Shown here: positions 28,480 to 37,400 of the stretch, one piece after another
Position numbering within the stretch: the first letter of the stretch is position 1
Layout of the letters: the number at the start of each line of letters is the position of its first letter
Source: Methanococcoides sp.
GTDB lineage: Archaea; Halobacteriota; Methanosarcinia; Methanosarcinales; Methanosarcinaceae
Assembly: GCA_021108275.1 (NCBI GenBank)
Contig: JAIORD010000027.1
Coordinates: 1 to 64,000 of the forward strand
DNA length: 64,000 nucleotides
Direction of reading: 5' to 3'
Notes under the pieces: model-generated
What the model was told of the DNA's origin: nothing
What the model saw: the letters and a program-made list of their open reading frames with translations, nothing else
The model's database searches: none
Made by a program: the position numbers and the translations under genes

Positions 28480-29694
28480 ATGAGCATTACGAATGATACT
28501 TTCGAAGTTGCAAAAGGGATCTACTGGGTAGGTGTCATTGATTGGAACCTGCGTGATTTCCATGGGTATGCAACTCCGAAAGGTGGTACTTACAATGCTT
28601 ATTTGATAATCGATGAGAAGATAACTCTCATAGATACTGTTAAGGCCGAGTTTGCACCGGAGATGATCGAAAAGATCCGTAGGTTGGTCAATCCTTCAAA
28701 GATAGATCATGTCATTTGTAACCATGTGGAAATGGACCATTCAAGTGGTCTGCCTGCTATCATGGACCTGGCAAAGGATGCTAAGCTGTTCTGTACTAAG
28801 CGGGGTAAGGCCGGTCTTGATGAATATTATGAAGCTGGTGGGTGCGGGAACTGGGATTTCGAGATAGTGGATACTGGTTATGAACTCGATATTGGTTCAA
28901 GGACGCTTATGTTCCTCGAGACTCCTATGCTACATTGGCCGGACAGTATGCAGACATATTTGAAAGAAGATCGTATATTGTTCTCCAATGATGCTTTTGG
29001 ACAGCATCTTGCCACTTCGGTGAGGTTCGAGGACGAGGTTGAATGCGGGGCTATGGAAGATGCTGCGATATATTATGCCAACATCCTCCTTCCTTTTGGT
29101 TCCAAGGTGCTCAAGTATGCTGATAAGATCAAGGAACTCGGACTCGAATTTGATATGATAGCGCCTTCTCATGGGGTCATATGGCGAAAGGACCCTATGA
29201 AAGTGGTGGATGCTTATATTAAATGGGCTAAAGGGGAAACTGTTCCAAAGGTGTTGGTTATATACGATACTATGTGGAACAGTACTGAGATAATGGCAAA
29301 GGAGATCGTTGAAGGAATATCTGAAGGCGGTGCTGAAGCCAGGTTGTTCCACCTTCGAAAAAATGACTGGAGTATGCTGCTACGTGAGCTCATGTCATCT
29401 CCTGTCATTGCTGTTGGTTCTCCGACCATGCATAGTACCATGTTCTTTACAATATCCGGTTTCCTTACATACCTTAAAGGGCTTCGTCCTAAAGGTAAGG
29501 GTGCTGTTGCTTTCGGTTCATTTGGCTGGGGCGGCGGTGCGGTTAAGCATGTTGAGGAAATGATGGTGTCTGCGGGGCTTGAGATCGTTGAGCCTGGGCT
29601 TCAAGTAAAGTATAGGCCATATGAGGCTGATCTTAAGGCGTGTCGAGAACTCGGTGTCAGGCTTGCAGAACTTGCATTGGAGCGCTCGGACTGA
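28480..29694 (+). CDS. fprA: flavodiiron protein, F420H2 oxidase type
   Basis: FprA, 404 residues. The N-terminal metallo-beta-lactamase-like domain carries the diiron ligands (HVEMDHSSGL near residue 82, TPMLHWPDSM near 148, PSHGVIWR near 230). The C-terminal flavodoxin domain begins at VLVIYDTMWNSTEIMA near residue 258. In methanogens this enzyme reduces O2 to water with F420H2. It follows the ferritin-like gene by 18 nt and precedes a ferredoxin:thioredoxin reductase, making an oxygen-defence operon. Confidence 0.94.
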   Translation: MSITNDTFEVAKGIYWVGVIDWNLRDFHGYATPKGGTYNAYLIIDEKITLIDTVKAEFAPEMIEKIRRLVNPSKIDHVICNHVEMDHSSGLPAIMDLAKDAKLFCTKRGKAGLDEYYEAGGCGNWDFEIVDTGYELDIGSRTLMFLETPMLHWPDSMQTYLKEDRILFSNDAFGQHLATSVRFEDEVECGAMEDAAIYYANILLPFGSKVLKYADKIKELGLEFDMIAPSHGVIWRKDPMKVVDAYIKWAKGETVPKVLVIYDTMWNSTEIMAKEIVEGISEGGAEARLFHLRKNDWSMLLRELMSSPVIAVGSPTMHSTMFFTISGFLTYLKGLRPKGKGAVAFGSFGWGGGAVKHVEEMMVSAGLEIVEPGLQVKYRPYEADLKACRELGVRLAELALERSD

Positions 29695-29730
29695 TATTGA
29701 CTTTAATTGAAAACAAGGAAGTGATGATAA

Positions 29731-30006
29731 ATGAAATTCGAAGGCGATCTTGAAGAAGAATTCTATAATAAATCAAAGAAGAATGCAGAGGCTACTGGTT
29801 ACAGGCTGAACCCTGATTATGATGTCATAACGACTGCAGTCAAGGGTATCTGCAATAATAAACGTGAATATGGGGAATGGTATTGTTTCTGCCAGAAGAG
29901 GACTGGAGATGTGGAAAAGGATAAGAAGGTTATCTGTCCATGTCCTGCTCGAACTCGTGATGTAGAGATGCGTGGTTCCTGTAAGTGTGGACTTTACATT
30001 AAGTAA
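29731..30006 (+). CDS. ferredoxin:thioredoxin reductase catalytic chain-like protein
   Basis: A 91-residue FTR-beta family protein. Cysteine pattern: C in KGICNNKREYG, then YCFCQKR, ICPCPAR and CKCGLY, matching the family's 4Fe-4S and active-site cysteines in the order C..CxC..CxC..CxC. It would use ferredoxin electrons to reduce thioredoxin-type disulfides. No variable chain gene is present, as usual in archaea. It ends an operon with fprA; a T-rich stretch follows at about 30060. Confidence 0.88.
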   Translation: MKFEGDLEEEFYNKSKKNAEATGYRLNPDYDVITTAVKGICNNKREYGEWYCFCQKRTGDVEKDKKVICPCPARTRDVEMRGSCKCGLYIK

Positions 30007-30183
30007 AGGCTGCATATTTAGTAAAATATCTTAATTATAATATCTGAAGGGCATATGTCCTTTCATTTTTCTTTTTACGTCACTTGTGTGTGATGCTGTC
30101 ATGATCGGTTTGTGATGTATCGGTTCTGATTTTCTCTAAGAATAGTTAGTTATATTTAGAAGGATGTGTTTTATGATAGATAA

Positions 30184-30232
30184 ATGACAAAACATGTCAT
30201 TAATGGACACATTTAAACAGTGTTTTGTGTCC
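30184..30232 (+). promoter_or_regulatory. serA promoter with two inverted repeats
   Basis: ATGACA-aaaca-TGTCAT (30184-30200) is a perfect 6-bp inverted repeat. Directly after it, GGACACA (30205-30211) and TGTGTCC (30226-30232) form a 7-bp inverted repeat that encloses a TATA-like ATTTAAAC. The predicted start would be near 30245, about 33 nt before the serA ATG. A regulator bound at either site could block TATA-binding protein. Confidence 0.5.
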
Positions 30233-30277
30233 TATTCATAAGATCACATTTTATTATCACATCCGGAGATTCTAAAT

Positions 30278-31849
30278 ATGAAAGTATTGGTAAGCGATTC
30301 ATTATCAGAGGAAGGAGTTTCAAAGTTAAGTGAGCATTTTGACGTTGATGTTTCAACGGGTCTTTCTGAGGACGAGCTTGTAAAGAAGATCGGTAGTTTC
30401 GATGCTCTTGTTATTCGCAGTGGTACACAGGTCACAAAAAGGGTCATCGATGCTGCTGACAATCTTAAGATCGTAGGCAGGGCTGGTGTAGGTGTCGATA
30501 ATATCGATGTGGATGCAGCTACCGAGAAAGGTATTATTGTTGTTAATGCTCCTGAGGGTAACATGCTCTCCGCAGCAGAACACACTATCGCTATGATGAT
30601 GTCGATGGCAAGGAACATCCCTCAGGCGAATGCTTCTTTAAAGGCCAAGAAATGGGAACGTAAGAACTTCATGGGTGTCGAGGTCAATGGCAAAACACTT
30701 GGTGTCATCGGTCTGGGGCGTATTGGTGCTGAAGTTGCGAAACGTGCACAGGGTCTTGAAATGTCTATTCTGGCCTATGATCCTTTCGTTACTGAAGACC
30801 GTGCCAAGGATATGGGTGTTGAACTTACTACCGTTGACGATATTGCTCAGAGGGCAGATTTCATTACAGTTCATACTCCGCTTATAAAAGAGACTCGTAA
30901 TATCCTCGATAAAGCACAGTTCGATATGATGAAGAGCTCCGCAAGGGTCATCAATTGTGCACGTGGGGGAATTATCAATGAGGAAGCTCTTGCCGATGCT
31001 GCAAGGGATGGGAAGATCGCCGGTGCTGCTATCGATGTATTCACCAGTGAACCTCCATTTGACTGCCCTTTCCTTGGTCTTGATAATGTGATCGTAACAC
31101 CTCATTTGGGTGCATCGACAGAAGAGGCACAGGTCAATGTTGCAGTATCTGTTGCTGAGGAGATCATTTCTGTTCTGAATGGTGGTTCTGCACGTAATAC
31201 CATCAATATTCCTGCTGTGAAGCCAGAAGTAATGGCTACACTTGCTCCTTATATTGGACTTGCTGAGACGTTGGGTAGTGTGGCATCACAGCTTCTTGAT
31301 GCTAATTACAATAAGATTGAGATATCTTACAATGGTGAGATCGCTGATAAGGATACAAGGGCTGTAACTGTTGCAGCTTTAAAGGGCATTCTTGAGGATG
31401 CAGTTGGTTCTGCTGTGAACTATGTGAATGCTCCTTCGTTGGCCAAGTCCCGAAACGTCGAGGTAGTTGAGAGTAAATCCGAAACTTCCGGAGATCATGC
31501 TTCAACCATTAGGATCACTCTTTTCCAAGGTACGAACACAAAGTCCGTTTCCGGTGCAGTGGTCGGTCGTGAGCCAAAGATCGTTATGATCGATGGTCAG
31601 TATGTGGATCTTGTTCCTCATGGTTTTATGATCGTTTCGAACCACATCAATCGTCCGAACGTCATTGGTCCATGCTGCATAGTGCTTGGCGAGAACGAAA
31701 TAAATATTTCCGGTATGCAGGTAGGCCGTGTGGAAGTCGGAGGTAAGACCATCATGGCTCTTAATGTTGACAATGAGGTCTCTGAGACTATACTTGATGA
31801 GATCCGTGCCATCGATGGCATACTTGATGCAAAATTAGTTACACTTTAA
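30278..31849 (+). CDS. serA: D-3-phosphoglycerate dehydrogenase
   Basis: SerA, 523 residues, the long form: substrate- and NAD-binding domains, an intervening allosteric substrate-binding domain and a C-terminal ACT domain (about 450-523, beginning [17 protein letters not shown]). NAD motif [19 protein letters not shown] near 140, catalytic Arg in [14 protein letters not shown] near 230, and His in [13 protein letters not shown] near 280. It makes 3-phosphohydroxypyruvate for serine synthesis and is probably serine-inhibited through ACT. GGAG precedes the ATG. Confidence 0.95.
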   Translation: MKVLVSDSLSEEGVSKLSEHFDVDVSTGLSEDELVKKIGSFDALVIRSGTQVTKRVIDAADNLKIVGRAGVGVDNIDVDAATEKGIIVVNAPEGNMLSAAEHTIAMMMSMARNIPQANASLKAKKWERKNFMGVEVNGKTLGVIGLGRIGAEVAKRAQGLEMSILAYDPFVTEDRAKDMGVELTTVDDIAQRADFITVHTPLIKETRNILDKAQFDMMKSSARVINCARGGIINEEALADAARDGKIAGAAIDVFTSEPPFDCPFLGLDNVIVTPHLGASTEEAQVNVAVSVAEEIISVLNGGSARNTINIPAVKPEVMATLAPYIGLAETLGSVASQLLDANYNKIEISYNGEIADKDTRAVTVAALKGILEDAVGSAVNYVNAPSLAKSRNVEVVESKSETSGDHASTIRITLFQGTNTKSVSGAVVGREPKIVMIDGQYVDLVPHGFMIVSNHINRPNVIGPCCIVLGENEINISGMQVGRVEVGGKTIMALNVDNEVSETILDEIRAIDGILDAKLVTL

Positions 31850-31920
31850 AATTGTTTTTATGTGTGGGCAGTGATCGCCCACGCATACATTCCGTGTTTG
31901 GATCGGAGGCATGTATCTAT

Positions 31921-32403
31921 ATGATGAGAAAGCGGGTATACCATCGTTTCCCACACAGGGAAGTCCAGTTTGAACAGAAGCATCGCTATTATTCAGACCT
32001 GATCTATTTTGTGAAGGTAATGGCAGGCATGGACGGTAAGTTCGGCATGTTCGTGACCGAATCGACTACTAAGAAAGGACATCGAATTCAGGCAAAGCGG
32101 GGAATACATGTTGAGATCGCTATGAATGGTATGGAGTTTACCTCACTGAACTATGATAATGTGGATTCCGTCCTTGAGACCATTGAACCGGAGGGAATCA
32201 TCGATTTCAGGGTGAATCTTTCCTATAGTTATCTTGATGGGAAGTACAATCGTGTACCTATCAGGGGTGATGCATATCTGGTGCGTGCCATCCTTGAGTC
32301 TGAGGTACTTACTCTGAGGATCAATCATATAGATGGTCCGGAAAGGACTGAATGCGGCAGAGTCGCAGATACTATTATAGATGAGCTTAGACGTGGTGCA
32401 TAA
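31921..32403 (+). CDS. conserved archaeal protein of unknown function
   Basis: 160 residues, not recognised. It has no signal or membrane segment and is rich in charged residues; notable are an N-terminal basic/histidine stretch MRKRVYHRFPHREVQFEQ, GMDGKFGMFVTES near 40 and GRVADTIIDELRRG at the end. GGAGG at 31905-31909 supports ATG 31921; an earlier TTG at 31852 would add unlikely residues. Stop overlaps the next ATG (TAATG), so it is cotranslated with a DUF2240 protein and probably cotranscribed with serA. Confidence 0.7.
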   Translation: MMRKRVYHRFPHREVQFEQKHRYYSDLIYFVKVMAGMDGKFGMFVTESTTKKGHRIQAKRGIHVEIAMNGMEFTSLNYDNVDSVLETIEPEGIIDFRVNLSYSYLDGKYNRVPIRGDAYLVRAILESEVLTLRINHIDGPERTECGRVADTIIDELRRGA

Positions 32404-32870
32404 TGGACGAACTTTCTCTTGTGGTAGCATCGCCTTTTAAGAAGAATGCTACTTCTTCTCTTTCGATAAAGGACTTTGAGTTCTCGTTGTCCTTCGATCT
32501 TAAATGGATGTCTCCGGCCCAAGCTTCAAAGGTGAGGGACCAGGGTATCATGTCTGGTATTTTGAAGTTCGATGAAGGCGAACTTGTCTTGAACCTGGAT
32601 GCATCTTCCTTTGATATACCTGCGGGATTCAAGCCTTCTCCTGATCTTTTTCGTGAGAAAGGGACCATTGAAATGATAATGGACATTATTGTTTCAAATG
32701 GTGAGATCGACAAGAAGGAGGTCGTTTCACGTATCAATCAGAAGCAAGAGTCGTTGGGTGGTCTTCTGGATGCAGAGGTTGCAGCTTTGTTGGTGGCGCA
32801 TGAGCTGGGTTGTGATGTGGGGCCTCTGTTCGATGATGTCTATGGCAGGGTTTCAGGGATGTCTGTCTGA
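32403..32870 (+). CDS. DUF2240 family protein
   Basis: 155 residues resembling the archaeal DUF2240 family: the VVASPFKKNATSSLSIKDFEF start, SLSFDLKWMSPAQASKV, the IPAGFKPSPDLFREKG segment and the helical LDAEVAALLVAHELGCDVG end. The middle looks like a winged-helix-type region followed by a helical bundle, so nucleic-acid binding is possible but unproved. Overlaps the upstream gene by one base. Confidence 0.7.
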   Translation: MDELSLVVASPFKKNATSSLSIKDFEFSLSFDLKWMSPAQASKVRDQGIMSGILKFDEGELVLNLDASSFDIPAGFKPSPDLFREKGTIEMIMDIIVSNGEIDKKEVVSRINQKQESLGGLLDAEVAALLVAHELGCDVGPLFDDVYGRVSGMSV

Positions 32871-33001
32871 GGGGTTAGAGTCCGCACAATCTTTATGTAC
32901 TATTAATATAATTATGGCAACTCCAGTTAATTATCGACTGGAAAGTGTTCAAATGTTCGAACGCATTACTGCGTGAGTAAGAAAACTTGCGGAGGGACAT
33001 T
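32871..33001 (+). promoter_or_regulatory. promoter and leader of the rpl18e ribosomal operon
   Basis: CAATCTTTATGTAC near 32887-32900 is a plausible BRE/TATA, giving a leader of roughly 80 nt before rpl18e. GGAGGG precedes the ATG at 33002. No tRNA is present here, although a leucine tRNA occurs at this place in some archaea. Confidence 0.5.
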
Positions 33002-33382
33002 ATGAGTAAAAAGACACAAATGAAAATTACAAGGAAAACCAATCCCAGGATTCCTGCATTGATCTCTGTGCTTAAGGATACTGCACGTGAGAATGATGCA
33101 CCGATCTGGAGGGATATGGCGAATAGGCTCGAGAAACCTAGCAGGATCTATGCTGAGGTAAATCTGAGCAAGATCAACAGGCATGCAGCCGAGAATGACC
33201 TCGTACTTGTACCTGGAAAGGTATTGGGTGCAGGCGCGCTCGGTCACGCTGTAACTGTCGCAGCACTAACATTCAGTACAACTGCTGTGGACAAGATCAC
33301 AAATGCTGGTGGAAAGTGCATGACCATTGAACAGATTCTGGAAGAGAATCCAGCAGGTTCTGGCATAAGGATCATGCAATGA
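33002..33382 (+). CDS. rpl18e: 50S ribosomal protein L18e (eL18)
   Basis: 126 residues, archaeal/eukaryotic large-subunit protein. It shows [44 protein letters not shown] and a C-terminal [23 protein letters not shown] typical of eL18. GGAGGG lies eight bases before ATG 33002; an earlier GTG-type start at 32987 lies inside that site. First gene of the classic archaeal L18e-L13-S9-RpoN-RpoK-S2 operon. Confidence 0.95.
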   Translation: MSKKTQMKITRKTNPRIPALISVLKDTARENDAPIWRDMANRLEKPSRIYAEVNLSKINRHAAENDLVLVPGKVLGAGALGHAVTVAALTFSTTAVDKITNAGGKCMTIEQILEENPAGSGIRIMQ

Positions 33383-33392
33383 GGTGTTTCAA

Positions 33393-33812
33393 ATGACAGT
33401 AATCGATGCAAATGGTTTGATTATGGGCAGGCTCGCAAGTAACGTTGCAAAGATGTTGCTTTCAGGAGAAGAAGTCTCCATTGTGAATGCAGAGCAGGCA
33501 GTGATCTCCGGTTCAAAGGTAACTACCTTTGAGGAATATGACGTTATTCGAAATATGGGCACACGTGAATTCGGTCCTTACTTCCCAAGGAGACCAGACA
33601 GGATCCTCAAGAGGACAGTCAGGGGTATGCTTCCTTACAAACGATCAAGGGGCAAGGACGCAATGGGTCGCCTCAAGGTGTATGTAGGTATTCCTTATGA
33701 ATACCAGGATGCCGAATTTGTTAGTGTCGAAAGTGCAGAAATGACGCGTCTTAGTTCTAACAAGTATGTGACCATTGGCGATGTAAGCCGTCAGTTAGGT
33801 TCTAAATTCTAA
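33393..33812 (+). CDS. rpl13: 50S ribosomal protein L13 (uL13)
   Basis: 139 residues, uL13: [21 protein letters not shown] at the start, [24 protein letters not shown]-type core, which I cite by its parts [10 protein letters not shown] and [11 protein letters not shown]. The GTG at 33384 is part of the Shine-Dalgarno GAGGTG; ATG 33393 is the start. Gap to rps9 is 13 nt. Confidence 0.95.
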   Translation: MTVIDANGLIMGRLASNVAKMLLSGEEVSIVNAEQAVISGSKVTTFEEYDVIRNMGTREFGPYFPRRPDRILKRTVRGMLPYKRSRGKDAMGRLKVYVGIPYEYQDAEFVSVESAEMTRLSSNKYVTIGDVSRQLGSKF

Positions 33813-33825
33813 GGGAGATTTATCC

Positions 33826-34230
33826 ATGGCTACTAAAGTTGTTAATACATCCGGTAAAAACAAAACTGCAATTGCACGAGCAACAGTTTCTGCAGGGACA
33901 GGTAAAGCTAGAATCAACAAGAAACCTGTTGAGATCTACGAACCTATGTTCGCAAAACTTAAGATCATCGAACCTCTTATGCTGGCAAGCGAAGCTGTTT
34001 CTGGCCTTGACATTGATGTAAAGGTCAGTGGTGGCGGAATCATGGGCCAGGCAAATGCGATCAGAACTGCTATCGCAAGAGGAATTGTAGAGTGGACCAA
34101 CGACACCGACCTCAGCGATGCTTTCATGGCATACGACAGGAATCTTATGGTTAACGACTCCAGGCAGAAGGAGACCAAGAAGTTCGGTGGACCAGGTGCA
34201 CGTGCTAAATATCAGAAATCTTACAGGTAA
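33826..34230 (+). CDS. rps9: 30S ribosomal protein S9 (uS9)
   Basis: 134 residues, uS9: [37 protein letters not shown] and the basic C-terminus [14 protein letters not shown] that reaches the P-site tRNA. GGGAGA precedes the ATG. Followed by rpoN after 14 nt. Confidence 0.96.
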   Translation: MATKVVNTSGKNKTAIARATVSAGTGKARINKKPVEIYEPMFAKLKIIEPLMLASEAVSGLDIDVKVSGGGIMGQANAIRTAIARGIVEWTNDTDLSDAFMAYDRNLMVNDSRQKETKKFGGPGARAKYQKSYR

Positions 34231-34244
34231 GGCGGGTAGTTACA

Positions 34245-34433
34245 ATGATTCCAGTTCGCTGTTTCACATGTGGAAAGGTTATTGCGGAAAGCTGGGAAGA
34301 GTACAAACGTCGTACAGGTGAAGGAGAAGACCCTGCTACAGTACTCGATGACCTTAAGTTCGTTAGGTATTGTTGCAGGAGAATGTTCCTTGCTCATGTT
34401 GAGCTTGTGGACACAATGGCTCCATATCAGTAA
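34245..34433 (+). CDS. rpoN: DNA-directed RNA polymerase subunit N
   Basis: 62 residues, RpoN/Rpb10. It carries the zinc motif CFTCGKVI near residue 6 and [11 protein letters not shown] near 43 (the C-x-x-C...CCRR pattern), and [20 protein letters not shown] between. Small assembly-platform subunit of the archaeal polymerase. Its stop TAA is directly followed by an in-frame ATG opening a 42-codon frame in the long gap before rpoK. Confidence 0.97.
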   Translation: MIPVRCFTCGKVIAESWEEYKRRTGEGEDPATVLDDLKFVRYCCRRMFLAHVELVDTMAPYQ

Positions 34434-34753
34434 ATGGGTTGCAAGGTACTCCGGGCATCTTTTGGTGTTCGGGCCACAGCCCTTTATTGGAATCTGTGCG
34501 AAATAAACCGGTACCCGAGGACCAATCTCAGCGGTCCCATTGGCTTATTTTGGGCTAACTGATAATATCAGCCTTCACTAAGATCGATAACCACATTCGG
34601 AGGGATTCCGAATAAAACTTTCATATATCTAATAAGTCAGAACGAAACCAAATGAATACTGTTTCTGGATTTGATTATTTGTTAATATATAATATCGTCT
34701 GACTATGTTTGTTCAAAATATTTCATTAAGGATTTTTTAATAAGGGTGATTAA
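34434..34753. other. 320-nt gap between rpoN and rpoK with palindromes; no recognised gene
   Basis: A 42-codon ORF (34434-34562) starts at the base after the rpoN stop, with no Shine-Dalgarno of its own. Structures seen: GGTAC near 34445 complementary to GTACC near 34510; GGACC/GGTCC and, alternatively, CCAAT/ATTGG between about 34517 and 34545; the palindrome CTGATAATATCAG at 34558-34570; and a 7-bp hairpin ATTCGGA-GGGAT-TCCGAAT at about 34594-34612. A TATA-like AATATATAATATCG near 34684-34697 may drive rpoK. I do not recognise a tRNA, SRP RNA or RNase P RNA. Confidence 0.45.
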
Positions 34754-34933
34754 TTGAGCAATGAGAAATACACTAGGTATGAACGTGCAAGGATCATCGG
34801 GGCAAGATCACTTCAGATTGCAATGGAAGCACCCATATTGGTCGAAGACGATAGCACTGACGCATTATATCTAGCTACAGTTGAATTTGAGAAAGGCGTT
34901 ATACCTATTACAGTCAAGAGAAATTTACGATAA
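34754..34933 (+). CDS. rpoK: DNA-directed RNA polymerase subunit K
   Basis: A 59-residue RpoK/Rpb6 homologue: [20 protein letters not shown], then [26 protein letters not shown] at the end. TTG start behind GGGTGATT (34744-34751). It promotes assembly of the largest subunit. Enolase, which sits between rpoK and rps2 in many archaea, is absent; rps2 follows after 13 nt. Confidence 0.93.
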   Translation: MSNEKYTRYERARIIGARSLQIAMEAPILVEDDSTDALYLATVEFEKGVIPITVKRNLR

Positions 34934-34946
34934 CTGAGGTGAATTT

Positions 34947-35600
34947 ATGGAAAATACGGATCAAAACATTGAGATTACAGCTGAAACAAGCGCAGCAGCA
35001 GAGAACACAGAGTCAACAGAGTCCACATCACTTGTCCCTATAGATGAGTATCTGGCAGCAGGTGTACACATTGGTACCCAGCAGAAGACACAGAACATGA
35101 TGAAGTTCGTTTACCGTGTGAGGACAGATGGACTTTACGTACTCGACATACAGTCAACCGATGACAGGATCAGATATATTGCACATTTCCTTTCAAAGTA
35201 TGACCCATCCAGAATACTTGTCGTATCCGCACGTCAGTATGGTCAGTATCCAGCAACTATGTTCTCAAAGTCAGTTGGAGCAGTTTCAAAGGTCGGTAGG
35301 TTCATTCCAGGCAGTCTTACAAACCCTGTACAGGAAGGTTTCTTTGAGCCGGATGTAGTAATTGTGACCGATCCTGCAGGAGATGCACAGGTCATCAGGG
35401 AAGCTGTAAATGTAGGTATTCCTGTTGTTGCACTTTGTGACACCAACAACATGACCTCCAATGTAGATCTTGTCATTCCAACCAACAACAAGGGTAGAAA
35501 AGCACTTTCCCTCGTATATTGGCTTCTGGCAAGAGAGATCGCAAACGAAAGGGATATTCCTTTCAACTATGAAGCAAGTGAATTTGAAACAGGTCTTTAA
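34947..35600 (+). CDS. rps2: 30S ribosomal protein S2 (uS2)
   Basis: 217 residues, uS2. After an acidic, threonine/glutamate-rich extension of about 30 residues it shows [41 protein letters not shown] and [19 protein letters not shown]. The N-terminal extension is longer than the core needs and looks disordered. GAGGTGAATTT precedes the ATG. Last of the classic translation/transcription block. Confidence 0.95.
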   Translation: MENTDQNIEITAETSAAAENTESTESTSLVPIDEYLAAGVHIGTQQKTQNMMKFVYRVRTDGLYVLDIQSTDDRIRYIAHFLSKYDPSRILVVSARQYGQYPATMFSKSVGAVSKVGRFIPGSLTNPVQEGFFEPDVVIVTDPAGDAQVIREAVNVGIPVVALCDTNNMTSNVDLVIPTNNKGRKALSLVYWLLAREIANERDIPFNYEASEFETGL

Positions 35601-35672
35601 TTGACCTGTTCTCATTTTTCTTAACCTCACTCATACATAATATATCCCGTTTGTAACAGGGGGAACCGTAGT

Positions 35673-36467
35673 ATGAGACAACCAACAGTTGCAGGTCAGT
35701 TCTATCCGCTAAGCACAAAGGCACTGCGCAAGGAAATTGTGAAATGTTTTCATGGTCTTGAGATAAAGCCTGAAGACTTGATAGGTGCAGTTGTACCTCA
35801 TGCAGGTTATGTCTATTCCGGTCCAGTCGCAGCACATGTTTTTGCAAGGCTTCCGAAAGCAGACACATATGTGATATTTGGACCAAACCATACAGGATAT
35901 GGTTCTCCGGTCGCAATGTCCCAGGATGTCTGGAATACACCTCTCGGAGATGTCGAGACCGATAGGGAATTGGGCAAACTGCTTGCGGGGTCAATTATCG
36001 ATATGGATGAAGTTGCTCACCGATATGAGCATTCTGTGGAAGTGCAGATACCTTTCCTACAATACTTATTCGGAAGCGATTTTAAGGTCCTGCCTATTTG
36101 TATGGGAATGCAGGATGAAGATACTGCTGTCGAGGTAGGCCTGGAATTAGCTCGTGCTGTAAAGGAATCGGGTAAAAAGGTAGTATTCATTGCATCAAGT
36201 GATCTTTCACATTATGTGCCTCAGGAAAAAGCCGAAAAGTCTGACAATTATCTTATTGATGCCATTCTTGATATGGACGTACCTGAAATTTATCGGAGAA
36301 AGTACGAGAAAGACATCACAGCTTGCGGATACGGTCCAATAACAGCAATGTTGACAGCTGCAAGGGAATGTGGTGCTAAGAACACTGAGCTGGTCAAATA
36401 TGGTACCAGTGGGGATATTACTGGGGATCCGATGGTTGTAGGGTATGCTGCCATCATTGTAAAATGA
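35673..36467 (+). CDS. MEMO1 family protein (AmmeMemoRadiSam system protein B)
   Basis: 264 residues of the Memo family: RQPTVAGQFYPLSTKALRKE start, VVPHAGYVYSGPVAAHVF near 40, IFGPNHTGYGSPVAMS near 70, EHSVEVQIPFLQY near 120 and FIASSDLSHYVP near 172. The histidines at these motifs match those that bind metal in human MEMO1. Bacterial/archaeal role unknown; relatives are coupled to AMMECR1 and a radical SAM enzyme, and such a radical SAM gene lies 5.5 kb downstream at 41921. GGGGG lies before the ATG. Confidence 0.9.
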   Translation: MRQPTVAGQFYPLSTKALRKEIVKCFHGLEIKPEDLIGAVVPHAGYVYSGPVAAHVFARLPKADTYVIFGPNHTGYGSPVAMSQDVWNTPLGDVETDRELGKLLAGSIIDMDEVAHRYEHSVEVQIPFLQYLFGSDFKVLPICMGMQDEDTAVEVGLELARAVKESGKKVVFIASSDLSHYVPQEKAEKSDNYLIDAILDMDVPEIYRRKYEKDITACGYGPITAMLTAARECGAKNTELVKYGTSGDITGDPMVVGYAAIIVK

Positions 36468-36488
36468 TCCTCTAAAGGAGACATTATC

Positions 36489-37400
36489 ATGATCACCTGT
36501 TCTGCACCTGGTAAAGTATATCTGTTCGGTGAACACGCAGTGGTCTATGGGGAGCCTGCCATTTGTTGTGCAGTGGATATTCGTACCAGGGTCACCGTAT
36601 CTCCTGCGGATACTATCACCATAAGTTCATCCCTTGGAACTACGGGCATCGATTTTGAAGTTCATCCTTATGTTTCAGCGGTCATCGAACGCTTTCAGGA
36701 TATCTCATCCTTTGATGGAGTGGACCTGCGCATAAGTTCTGATATTCCGGTAGGATCCGGGCTAGGTTCTTCTGCAGCAGTTACTGTGGCTACGATCAAG
36801 GCAATGGATACTTTGCTGGGCATCGGACTTGAGCTGGATGATATCGCAAAGATGGGGCATGAGGTCGAGCAGAATATACAGGGTGCAGCAAGTCCCACAG
36901 ATACGTATGTGTGCACTATGGGCGGCGTGGTTCTGATACCACAGCGTAAAAAACTTGAACTTATTGATTGTGGGATCCTTATAGGTAACACAAATATATT
37001 CTCATCCACAAAAGAGCTCGTGGGTAATGTGGCTGATCTTAATGAAAGGTTCCCTGATGTTGTGGGACCTGTATTATCATCCATTGGAAAGCTGTCTGTT
37101 ATTGGTGAAGATCTTGTGAACGATGGGGACTATGTTTCTGTTGGCGAACTTATGAATATAGATCAGGGTCTGCTTGATGCTATTGGTGTAAGTTGTGCTG
37201 AACTGTCTTCCCTCATCTATGCTGCACGTGAAAGTGGTGCGTATGGTTCAAAGATAACCGGTGCAGGTGGCGGTGGTTGCATGGTCGCTATATCTCCGCG
37301 TGAGAGTGTGGATTCGGTGGCAGAGGCCATTGGTATGGCCGGCGGGGATGTTGTTGTGACCAATGCGACAGATATAGGTGTCAGGGTGGAATGCCAGTGA
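36489..37400 (+). CDS. mvk: mevalonate kinase
   Basis: GHMP kinase, 303 residues. It phosphorylates mevalonate. Motifs: SAPGKVYLFGEHAVVYGEPA at the start, ATP loop PVGSGLGSSAAVTVATIKA near 92 and the third motif KITGAGGGGCMVAI near 255. AAAGGAG precedes ATG. It overlaps the isopentenyl phosphate kinase gene by 10 nt; with ipk, fni and idsA this forms the archaeal isoprenoid block. Confidence 0.95.
   Translation: MITCSAPGKVYLFGEHAVVYGEPAICCAVDIRTRVTVSPADTITISSSLGTTGIDFEVHPYVSAVIERFQDISSFDGVDLRISSDIPVGSGLGSSAAVTVATIKAMDTLLGIGLELDDIAKMGHEVEQNIQGAASPTDTYVCTMGGVVLIPQRKKLELIDCGILIGNTNIFSSTKELVGNVADLNERFPDVVGPVLSSIGKLSVIGEDLVNDGDYVSVGELMNIDQGLLDAIGVSCAELSSLIYAARESGAYGSKITGAGGGGCMVAISPRESVDSVAEAIGMAGGDVVVTNATDIGVRVECQ

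Noticed and set aside
34434-34560. Proline tRNA-like or RNase P RNA-like gene after rpoN
   Set aside because: Isolated GGGC/GCCC and TTTTGG segments suggested a tRNA, but no acceptor stem, T arm or RNase P consensus could be formed.
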